Part shown: one piece after another, positions 1 through 6,887 of the stretch | Layout of the letters: the number at the start of each line of letters is the position of its first letter | Numbering within the stretch: position 1 is the first letter of the stretch | DNA from: Opitutales bacterium | GTDB lineage: Bacteria; Verrucomicrobiota; Verrucomicrobiia; Opitutales; Intestinicryptomonadaceae | Assembly (NCBI GenBank): GCA_017633865.1 | Contig: JAGBOM010000119.1 | Span: forward strand, 1 to 8,239 | Reading direction: 5' to 3' | DNA length: 8,239 bases | Notes under the pieces: generated by a model | Told to the model about the DNA's origin: nothing | What the model saw: only the letters and a program-made list of their open reading frames with translations | The model's database searches: none | Translations under genes and position numbers: made by a program

Positions 1-792
1 GCTGTCAAAGAGCAGGCAAGCGGGCTGTATGCGCAGAACTTGGCGGAAAGGGGCTTCGCCGCTTTGGCATTCGACCCCTCATATACGGGCGAAAGCGGCG
101 GCACGCCAAGAAACATCGCAAGTTCCGACATAAACACCGAGGATTTCTCCGCCGCTGTCGATTTTCTTTCAAACCACCCCGATGTTAATTCCGATAAAAT
201 CGGCATATTGGGAATTTGCGGCTTCGGCGGTTTTGCGATAAACGCCGCCGCCATGGATACAAGAATTAAAGCCGCCGTGGCAAGCACAATGTATGACATG
301 ACAAGGGTGTCGGCAAGGGGCTACAATGATTCTATCGACGAGAACGCCCGCTATGAAATGAAGCAGGCTTTAAATAGGCAGAGAACCGCCGACTATAAAA
401 GCGGTGCTTTCGCAAAGCAAGCGGGCTTGCCGGAAAAATTGACAGGCAAAGAGCCTCAATTTGTAAAGGACTATTGGGGATACTATAAAACCAAAAGAGG
501 CTTTCATTCCCGCTCGATAAATTCAAACGGCAACTGGAATGCGACCTCCGCGTTGTCTTTGATAAATATGCCCATTTTGCAATACGCCGGCGAAATTAGA
601 AGCGCGGTTTTAATTGTGCATGGCGAAAACTCCCACAGCAGATATTTTGGCGAAGATGCTTTCAAAAAATTAAAGGGCTCGAACAAAGAAATTTTAATTG
701 TCAAAGACGCAAACCACGTTGATTTATACGACAATTTGAAAAAAATTCCGTTTGATAAAATTGAGAGCTTTTATAAAGAAAATTTAAAATAG
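1..792 (+). CDS. Alpha/beta hydrolase with cysteine nucleophile, 5' truncated by the window edge
   Basis: The frame is open from base 1 (AVKEQASGLYAQ...) and stops with TAG at 790-792, so 263 residues of a longer protein are visible. The TTG at 40 is internal and not the real start. The nucleophile elbow reads GICGFGG with Cys at codon 217-219, the dienelactone-hydrolase-like G-x-C-x-G-G form rather than G-x-S-x-G. The late histidine of the triad is in DANHVDLYD (codon 715-717), after the strand-loop LIVHGENSHSRYF that probably carries the acid. FDPSYTGESGG near the start is also typical of this YcjY/COG1073-like group. Such enzymes cleave esters, lactones or peptides, and the substrate here cannot be read from sequence. 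It lies 10 bases before the decarboxylase/cupin gene, probably in the same operon. Arginine codons are mostly AGA/AGG (10 of 12), like its right neighbours. Family is confident; the exact reaction is unknown. Confidence 0.88.
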   Translation, partial: AVKEQASGLYAQNLAERGFAALAFDPSYTGESGGTPRNIASSDINTEDFSAAVDFLSNHPDVNSDKIGILGICGFGGFAINAAAMDTRIKAAVASTMYDMTRVSARGYNDSIDENARYEMKQALNRQRTADYKSGAFAKQAGLPEKLTGKEPQFVKDYWGYYKTKRGFHSRSINSNGNWNATSALSLINMPILQYAGEIRSAVLIVHGENSHSRYFGEDAFKKLKGSNKEILIVKDANHVDLYDNLKKIPFDKIESFYKENLK

Positions 793-802
793 CGGCCGAA
801 TA

Positions 803-2672
<1,870 letters not shown>

Positions 2673-2683
2673 AGGAGATAAGT

Positions 2684-3223
2684 ATGAGTAAAAAAGTATT
2701 GATATTATCAGGCAGTCCGAGAATTGGCGGCAATTCAGACATTCTGTGCGACGAATTTATGAAAGGCGCGCTGGAATCGGGCAATACTGTTGAGAAAATC
2801 AACGTTTCAAAAAAGAAGATAGCCTACTGCAAGGCCTGCTATTATTGCCAAAAAAGCAATGGCGAATGCGCCATAAAAGACGACATGGCGGAAATTCTGC
2901 AAAAAATGATAGACGCCGATGTTCTGGTTCTGGCAAGCCCCGTTTATTTTTATTCAATAGACGCGCAGCTGAAAACGCTTATAGACAGAACGGTCGCGCG
3001 CTGGACGGAAGTCAAGAACAAGGATTTTTACTATATCGCCACCTGCGCCGACGGAAAAGCCGGCTTGGACAGGACAATAGAATGCTTTAGAGGCTATGCG
3101 GACTGTGTAAACGGCGCAAAAGAATGCGGCATTGTCTATGGATACGGCGTTTACGAAAAGGGAGAAATCAAAAATAAACCCGCCATGAAGGAAGCCTACG
3201 AAATGGGCACGTCGATAAAATAA
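2684..3223 (+). CDS. Flavodoxin-fold NAD(P)H-dependent FMN reductase with Cys motif
   Basis: A 179-aa flavodoxin-like protein. It opens with a beta strand and the FMN phosphate loop SGSPRIGGNS (residues 9-18), and continues with ADVLVLASPVYFYSIDAQLKTLIDR, the flavin-contacting strand of the FMN_red/NAD(P)H-dependent oxidoreductase family. Cys49, Cys52, Cys55 and Cys62 (AYCKACYYCQKSNGEC) form C-x2-C-x2-C-x6-C, which fits the compact motif that binds a 4Fe-4S cluster in iron-sulfur flavoproteins, and IKDDM follows as is usual. It probably passes electrons from NAD(P)H or ferredoxin to small acceptors such as quinones. Whether the cluster is present cannot be told from sequence. The site AAAGGAGA sits just before ATG 2684. 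It is the last gene of the cassette. Its first 60 or so bases are AT-rich like the preceding gene and the rest less so. No clear terminator follows at once. Confidence 0.92.
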   Translation: MSKKVLILSGSPRIGGNSDILCDEFMKGALESGNTVEKINVSKKKIAYCKACYYCQKSNGECAIKDDMAEILQKMIDADVLVLASPVYFYSIDAQLKTLIDRTVARWTEVKNKDFYYIATCADGKAGLDRTIECFRGYADCVNGAKECGIVYGYGVYEKGEIKNKPAMKEAYEMGTSIK

Positions 3224-3250
3224 AGCAGATAAAATTACCTAACGGATTAA

Positions 3251-3334
3251 GAAATCGCCCAAAGCCATCTATATGTTCAACTTATTAAACGTCAGGCATA
3301 TACAAAAATAGACGTTGCAACTAAACGCAACTGA
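3251..3334 (+). pseudogene. Possible C-terminal remnant of an ISL3-type transposase
   Basis: A stop-free stretch of 27 codons between TAA (3248-3250) and TGA (3332-3334) reads EIAQSHLYVQLIKRQAYTKI and then DVATKRN. The core QLIKRQAY resembles the end of ISL3-family (IS204/IS1001/IS1096/IS1165) transposases, where a segment like LKLIKRQ-x-YGRA and a few basic residues precede the stop. That comparison is from memory of the family. There is no start codon or ribosome site, and the preceding sequence has stops, so this is at most debris. It could be chance. Confidence 0.3.
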
Positions 3335-3339
3335 AACGA

Positions 3340-3700
3340 GCCATTGAAATTATCGTATTGACAATAATCAACTTGCGAATTCCTACCTGTTCCATCTCTC
3401 CGTATTCGCTCTTTATGCATCCGCCAAATCGTAAGAGTAGTAGTGCGTCTTACCGCCATTGGTCTCGCTTAACATACGTCTGAGACTATCTATAGCCAAC
3501 ATTTGCAAGACTATTTACGCTATCGGATACAGATAAAATTCTGCCGCAAAGATCGTAAGAGTATGTGTTGTCGTTTCCGGTATGGATTCAGCTTCTGGAA
3601 TCGTACGCAAGAGTATTACCGCATTCAGGCTTTATTTACGGAGCAAAAACAGACCGCTGTGAATAAAATACTCAAATTGGTATCGAGTTTTAAATGCTAG
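3340..3700 (+). mobile_element. Degenerate coding debris, possibly the N-terminal half of an ISL3-like transposase
   Basis: Three frames in turn give pieces in the order expected for an ISL3 N-terminus. At about 3340-3470 one frame reads IPTCSISPYS, as if a CPxC zinc ribbon had lost cysteines. At about 3478-3520 another reads RLRLSIANICKTIY, like the DLPIxx segment. At about 3515-3600 a third reads YLRYRIQIKFCRK and CCRF, like the LRVRKFFC...C region. The last frame stays open to TAG 3698-3700 (65 codons from ATG 3503). No single frame spans it, there is no ribosome site, and no terminal inverted repeats were found. An old decayed insertion at the right edge of the cassette is the best reading, but it is uncertain. 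The following 3701-3853 holds nothing I recognise. Confidence 0.3.
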
Positions 3701-3853
3701 TGTGAAACTACGAAACAGGGGAAATTTTGATCCCATGAATCTAATGCAAGATAGACACCCCTCCCGCAGTCATAGCAGCCGTAAGTTTTTGTATTTTAAA
3801 ACGTTGCAAAAGTTGAAAGTGTTATGGAATACGGGCACTACGCCAGCTTGAAG

Positions 3854-3887
3854 AAAAGGCCAAAATCTTTCGATTTTGGCCTTTTTT
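3854..3887. terminator. Strong bidirectional intrinsic terminator
   Basis: A perfect 14-bp stem, AAAAGGCCAAAATC (3854-3867) with GATTTTGGCCTTTT (3872-3885), closes a TTTC loop. It ends in a T-run on the + strand and, because the stem starts with four A, a T-run on the minus strand as well. It would stop + transcripts from the left block and any leftward transcript. No intact gene lies next to it on either side. Confidence 0.85.
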
Positions 3888-3903
3888 GTAAGCGGCGTAC
3901 TCG

Positions 3904-4060
3904 CGGGGTGAGAACCCCGAGGGGTTCGACGCCGAGGGTGCGCGTTAGCGCAGCCCGAGACGGTAGCTTTTTGCGCAGCAAAAAGAGCCGAGCGAAGCGA
4001 GCGCCGAGACGGCGCGGATTGGCATTAGCCAACCAAGCCGCGAGTACAATCCCCGTGGGG
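3904..4060. repeat. Chain of compact GC-rich hairpins (structured intergenic element)
   Basis: Within about 157 bases there are at least seven short inverted repeats with loops of 2-4 bases: CGGGGT/ACCCCG (3904-3919), GAACCCC/GGGGTTC with a 2-base loop (3912-3927), TGCGC/GCGCA (3939-3952), CTTTTTGC/GCAAAAAG (3967-3985), CGCCG/CGGCG (4002-4014), TTGGC/GCCAA (4019-4032) and CCCC/GGGG (4051-4060). The first two share the ACCCC arm and cannot form together. Parts recur at 4147-4172 and 6307-6324, so it behaves like a dispersed palindromic repeat family such as REP/BIME-like units. An open frame crosses it but continues through both flanking terminators and has low-complexity basic sequence, so I do not treat it as a gene. 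Function unknown. Confidence 0.6.
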
Positions 4061-4071
4061 ACGCCAATTAC

Positions 4072-4100
4072 AAAAAACCGCAGTTAGCTGCGGTTTTTTT
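4072..4100. terminator. Intrinsic terminator
   Basis: AAAAAACCGCAG (4072-4083), loop TTAG, then CTGCGG and seven T (4088-4100). The A-run on the left makes it bidirectional in form. It is nested in a wider inverted repeat, ACGCCAA (4061-4067) with TTGGCGT (4102-4108). It closes the hairpin chain on the right as the 3854 terminator does on the left. Confidence 0.8.
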
Positions 4101-4146
4101 GTTGGCGTTCCAATCCCTCGATAAACGCCAAAATTTTCAGAAAAAC

Positions 4147-4173
4147 AAAAAAGAGCCGGGCGAAGCGAGCGCG
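4147..4173. repeat. Second copy of the GAGCCGRGCGAAGCGAGCGC repeat
   Basis: The 20 bases GAGCCGGGCGAAGCGAGCGC (4153-4172), preceded by a run of A, match 3985-4004 with one substitution (A to G). There the match is also preceded by an A-run. This supports a repeated intergenic unit rather than chance GC-rich sequence. Confidence 0.6.
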
Positions 4174-4180
4174 TAGATTT

Positions 4181-4351
4181 TTACAAATCTGAAAAATCGG
4201 CAGCCCCAAAGGCTTTTAAGGCTTTCGCGCGAGCGCCGTCGGTAAGGCCTATGAAAAACACAGTCGCCACAACGGCGATGCAATGCACGGCTGTAAAAGC
4301 CGCGACGCCCTCGCCGCCGGCGGAAAGTCGCCCTGTCTTTACGCCCTCCAT
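4181..4351 (-). CDS. Possible small single-pass membrane protein (56 aa), unrecognised
   Basis: On the minus strand an ATG at 4351-4349 opens a 56-codon frame ending TAA at 4181. The product has one hydrophobic stretch (GVAAFTAVHCIAVVATVFFIGL region, about residues 15-36) followed by a charged tail rich in Ala, Lys and Asp. Codons such as GGC, GCC and GCG resemble those of the genes to the right. There is no Shine-Dalgarno site upstream, and a longer version would need a TTG start at 4387. It could be a small membrane protein, a decayed gene, or chance in a GC-rich stretch. I do not recognise a family. The rest of 4101-4427 shows nothing else I can support. Confidence 0.22.
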   Translation of the reverse strand: MEGVKTGRLSAGGEGVAAFTAVHCIAVVATVFFIGLTDGARAKALKAFGAADFSDL

Positions 4352-4427
4352 AAAAAGCAAAAGAATTCGCCCCGCGCAAGGGCGCAAGTCAACGCTTATT
4401 ATTTCGGCAAAAAAAAATGAAAAAAAC

Positions 4428-4455
4428 TTGACGCCAAAATGCGGAATAATAATCT
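4428..4455 (+). promoter_or_regulatory. Sigma70-like promoter of the PEP-CTERM gene
   Basis: TTGACG (4428-4433) and TAATCT (4450-4455) are separated by 16 bases, in an AT-rich stretch just upstream of the gene. The overlapping TAATAATCT gives an alternative -10 register. Transcription would begin near 4462, giving a leader of about 43 bases. That leader holds an AATTTAAAATTTAAAACGTT stretch and no Shine-Dalgarno site. Confidence 0.6.
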
Positions 4456-4504
4456 CTTATGCAGAATTTAAAATTTAAAACGTTTTAACCCCATAAAATC
4501 TTAA

Positions 4505-5782
4505 ATGAATATGAAAAAATACGCTCTATTTGCGCTGTTTGCAAGCGCGGCAGGCTTTGCCCTTGCGGACGAATTCACCGCGGTAAGCTCCGGCAACTGG
4601 ACCGATACAAGCGTTTGGCAGGACGGCCTCATTCCCAACGCGGAAGGCACAGTTTCTTTCATGAACGGCATTGAGCTCGACGTCACAACTGCCGTAACAG
4701 TCAAAAACACGCCGTGGGCAAACCACCTCGCCACAATAAACATCACCGGCGCAGGCGCCTCCCTTACATACACCACAGAGCTTACAATGTTCGGCAACAC
4801 GCGCCTTACAATCAACGTTGAAGACGGCGCCACGCTGGACTCGGCAAAAATCAACTGGGGCGACGGCGGCAACTCAAACATCTACGTTACGAACGGCTCC
4901 ACGCTCAACGCGAACTTCGACCAAATGAAGGGCTCCGCGTTAAGCCGAGGCGGCAGCGAGCTTGTAATAGACAACTCAAGCGCCCTCATGAAAAACCAGT
5001 GGAACATCGGCTGCGACAACCAGTCCGACTACTCTTTGGTTGTAAAGGTTTCAGGCGAAAACGCGGTATTGCAGGGCGCGTCAAGCAGGCAGACATTGGC
5101 ATTCAGGGCAAAATCCACAAGCATCGCCAAGCTTATTATGTCCGACGGCGCGCAGGGCAACATATACGATTTGAATGTCGGAACCGGAACCGACGGCGGC
5201 GAAAACCGCATAATTATTCAGGGCGCAGGCACGGCGCTTGCGGCAAATTCCGTCAATATCGGCAAGAACGACGGCACGGAAGGCGCGCTTTCTGTTTTGC
5301 AGTTCGGCGGTTTTGACGAAAGCGGAAACTTCGAGGCGGCAGGCGCGGCGGCTCTCTCAAATTCTTGGGAAGTGAAAGTTCAAGACTCCGGCACAATCCT
5401 CTATTTGCTTGGTGCCGAGAACGCCTCCCTTACGCAAGACAAAAGCAGCGCCATTTTCAAGGCTCAGTATTTTAAGAGCGTAAACGGCATAATGGAAGTT
5501 GATTTGAGCAACATTGCAGGTCTTGCCGAAGGCGACTACTGGTTCGCTCTGCTCTCCTCTGCGCAAGACATTTCAAATTCCTCCCCATATACGTTGGACG
5601 GCGTTCCGTTTGACTGGAATACGCAGCTTAAAATTACCGACACAGGCGCCTACACATACAACGGCTGGGAAGTTGCAAGCAACACGCTCTACATCAGCGT
5701 GCACGTTCCCGAACCCGCCACATATGCCGCAATCTTCGGCGCATTGGCACTCGCTTTCGCGGCATACCGCAGGCGCAAGTAG
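4505..5782 (+). CDS. Secreted beta-rich repeat protein with PEP-CTERM sorting signal
   Basis: 425 aa. Residues 1-21 are a signal peptide (KK, then a hydrophobic ALFALFASAAGFA, likely cut after ALA). Residues 28-50 read GNWTDTSVWQDGLIPNAEGT, the motif that opens many autotransporter-like passenger domains. The middle (about 50-390) is rich in Gly, Asn, Ser and Thr with short strand-forming repeats, as expected for a beta-helix or beta-solenoid. The end is a textbook PEP-CTERM signal: VPEPATYAAIFG (Pro402-Glu403-Pro404), an Ala-rich membrane segment and a basic tail YRRRK. Exosortase normally processes such proteins for export to the surface or matrix; no exosortase gene lies in this window. 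ATG 4505 and ATG 4511 (MNM) are both possible starts; neither has a Shine-Dalgarno site. The gene has its own promoter and terminator, so it is monocistronic. Its ligand or role is unknown. Confidence 0.92.
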   Translation: MNMKKYALFALFASAAGFALADEFTAVSSGNWTDTSVWQDGLIPNAEGTVSFMNGIELDVTTAVTVKNTPWANHLATINITGAGASLTYTTELTMFGNTRLTINVEDGATLDSAKINWGDGGNSNIYVTNGSTLNANFDQMKGSALSRGGSELVIDNSSALMKNQWNIGCDNQSDYSLVVKVSGENAVLQGASSRQTLAFRAKSTSIAKLIMSDGAQGNIYDLNVGTGTDGGENRIIIQGAGTALAANSVNIGKNDGTEGALSVLQFGGFDESGNFEAAGAAALSNSWEVKVQDSGTILYLLGAENASLTQDKSSAIFKAQYFKSVNGIMEVDLSNIAGLAEGDYWFALLSSAQDISNSSPYTLDGVPFDWNTQLKITDTGAYTYNGWEVASNTLYISVHVPEPATYAAIFGALALAFAAYRRRK

Positions 5783-5805
5783 CAGAAAGCAGAAATTCAA
5801 AACAC

Positions 5806-5836
5806 GGCGCGGAGCAAAATTTCCGCGCCTTTTTTA
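5806..5836 (+). terminator. Terminator of the PEP-CTERM gene
   Basis: GGCGCGGA (5806-5813) pairs with TCCGCGCC (5822-5829) across an 8-base loop and is followed by six T. It lies 24 bases after the stop codon at 5782. Confidence 0.85.
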
Positions 5837-5987
5837 TTTATATAAAAGTGTTGACGAAAAAATTTTTTGTATCCCGCCGCCCGGTTTTGCCAAGAGTGCC
5901 AAACGTTTGACCAATTTAGGGTTTTGAGGGGATTTTGAGCGAAGGTTGCAATATGTTTGCAGGATTATTGCAATGTGGTTTTTGAAT

Positions 5988-6020
5988 GGCTGCAGGGCTT
6001 GATGTTTTGCAGCCTTTTTT
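5988..6020 (+). terminator. Orphan intrinsic terminator
   Basis: GGCTGCA (5988-5994) pairs with TGCAGCC (6008-6014) across a 13-base loop, followed by six T. No gene lies between the terminator at 5836 and this one, so it may end a short non-coding transcript or be a backup for the PEP-CTERM gene. The long loop makes it weaker than the 3854 and 4072 terminators. Confidence 0.6.
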
Positions 6021-6306
6021 ATCTTCGGTTTTGAAATTTCCCTCATGCAGAGTCCTGTATAAATTTCGCGTATTGTCGACGGTTTATGTCAATCCTTTCC
6101 TCGCCTACAAAATAATTCCTCTGTTGGATTTTGGAAGGTTCGGCCGCCGACACGTCTCGGAAAATGCTCTCGCCGCCGCCTGCGTCGTCGTAGCAAGCCT
6201 GCCGCAGATTGAGCGCTTGCCGCTTCGGGCTTTGCTGGGGCGGAAGGGCTTTGCGGGGGCGGATTTTGCCTTGAAGAGCTTGAAGCGGCCGCCGCCTGCA
6301 ATCCGC

Positions 6307-6324
6307 CGCCGAGACGGCGCGGAT
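6307..6324. repeat. 18-bp exact copy of a unit from the hairpin chain
   Basis: CGCCGAGACGGCGCGGAT at 6307-6324 is identical to 4002-4019. It contains the CGCCG-AGA-CGGCG hairpin. A shorter relative, CCGAGACGG, is at 3955-3963. This links two intergenic regions 2.3 kb apart. Confidence 0.6.
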
Positions 6325-6544
6325 AATTGTGGCGGAGCATATCTTAAAATATGCATAACAAAAAGCCTACAAATAAGGTAATATTTTTTTATCGAGCGGT
6401 ATATATCGGTTTTTGTTTTATTTATGCTGGTCTTGAGGGGCGTCGAGGCGCGGGGAAAGTTTGTTTTTTGGGTGTGTCTTTTGTTTTGGCGGAGGTTTTC
6501 GCGGCTTTACGGGGTCTTTTTCGGGGCGGTTCAAAAAAATTTTT

Positions 6545-6560
6545 AGGCTAAAAAGCCTTT
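6545..6560. terminator. Weak hairpin, possible terminator
   Basis: AGGCT (6545-6549), loop AAAA, AGCCT (6554-6558) then TTATTTAT. The minus strand is followed by a better T-run (AAAAATTTTTTTG read leftward). With a 5-bp stem it is only a candidate. Confidence 0.3.
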
Positions 6561-6607
6561 ATTTATGCGGGGTTTTAGGCGTGTTGAAAAATTTTTAAAA
6601 AAAATTG

Positions 6608-6635
6608 TTGACTTAAAAATAAAATCTACCATAAC
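6608..6635 (+). promoter_or_regulatory. Sigma70-like promoter upstream of the small ORF and DUF3034 gene
   Basis: TTGACT (6608-6613) with CATAAC (6630-6635) after a 16-base spacer, in a very AT-rich stretch. The -35 matches well and the -10 only moderately. Transcription would start only a few bases before ATG 6646, giving a very short or leaderless message for the small ORF. No better promoter is seen between here and the DUF3034 start at 6884. Confidence 0.5.
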
Positions 6636-6640
6636 GGTAG
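6626..6640. promoter_or_regulatory. Palindromic operator candidate CTACC-N5-GGTAG
   Basis: CTACC (6626-6630), ATAAC, GGTAG (6636-6640) is a perfect 5-bp inverted repeat centred on the predicted -10, five bases before ATG 6646. Spacing and position suit a dimeric repressor that blocks RNA polymerase. The regulator is not identifiable from this window; the small downstream product could in principle act here. Confidence 0.45.
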
Positions 6641-6645
6641 TCATT

Positions 6646-6887
6646 ATGAAATTAAAAGATTCCATAAAAGTTGAACAAGAATTCCTCTCCGCCAAAAACC
6701 TTGCGGGGACTTACTGTTGTGTTGGGCTTCGAATGTGTTAGCGGAATGCTTGCGGCGTTCCAAAAAAACGCTTTCAGATTCCGCCCTTAAAAAAATCCGC
6801 CGCGCTCAAGAGGCAAAATCGAAACAAAAAATCATCAATCAAAAAACACCAATAAAACAACAAATCAAAAAAAGGAAAAACTTATGA
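6646..6887 (+). pseudogene. Small basic ORF with a probable one-base frameshift, overlapping the DUF3034 start
   Basis: ATG 6646 encodes MKLKDSIKVEQEFLSAKNLA and then, in the literal frame, GTYCCVGLRMC with TAG at 6739-6741 (31 aa). If one G is added to the GGGG run at 6705-6708, the frame instead continues with DLLLCWASNVLAECLRRSKK and KTLSDSALKKIRRAQEAKSK without a stop. It ends at TGA 6885-6887, which overlaps ATG 6884 of the next gene as ATGA. The joined product would be about 80 aa, helical and strongly basic, with a Lys/Gln-rich tail. I do not recognise a family. No Shine-Dalgarno site precedes 6646. Against this reading, the tail from about 6830 is A/C-rich and may simply be the leader of the DUF3034 message. 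It could also be a real 31-aa leader peptide. The lesion may be a sequencing error, as it is again a single missing base. Confidence 0.35.

Larger units (their letters stand above)
5837..6607. other. Long intergenic region without a convincing gene
   Basis: This stretch holds one clear terminator (5988-6020), one weak one (6545-6560), a copy of the CGCCGAGACGGCGCGGAT repeat (6307-6324) and AT-rich flanks. Open frames exist: 5986-6381 on the + strand, two overlapping minus frames around 6089-6356, and 6351-6551 on the + strand. Each lacks a good ribosome site, shows low-complexity Arg/Pro/Ala or Phe/Gly-rich translation, or reads through hairpins. A decayed gene in 6040-6360 cannot be excluded. 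The + frame 6351-6551 has CGGAG 13 bases before its ATG and a hydrophobic product, but its T-rich third positions are unlike any neighbour. Confidence 0.5.

Noticed and set aside
3824..4087. 87-codon + frame across the hairpin chain
   Set aside because: It reads through the 3854 terminator and all the hairpins, ends inside the 4072 terminator, has no ribosome site, and gives low-complexity Arg-rich sequence.
4137..4379. 80-codon minus-strand frame rich in Arg and Phe
   Set aside because: It is out of frame with the more plausible membrane ORF at 4181-4351 and has an Arg-rich shadow composition.
6089..6356. Two overlapping minus frames rich in Ala, Pro, Ser and Arg
   Set aside because: Neither has a ribosome site or conserved motif; both begin in or near the repeat. 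Kept only as a possible decayed gene in the intergenic entry.
5986..6381. 131-codon + frame
   Set aside because: Its start sits in the orphan terminator hairpin, it has no ribosome site, the translation shows no family motif, and it reads through the 18-bp repeat.
6351..6551. 66-codon hydrophobic + frame
   Set aside because: Third positions are T-rich unlike any neighbour, the ribosome site is 13 bases away, and the stop lies inside a hairpin. Not enough to call.
6646..6790. Cysteine-codon attenuator (leader peptide ending CC...C plus hairpin GCGGAAT/ATTCCGC at 6741-6784)
   Set aside because: The hairpin is not followed by a T-run and no competing antiterminator is evident; the restored reading frame is an equally good explanation of the sequence.
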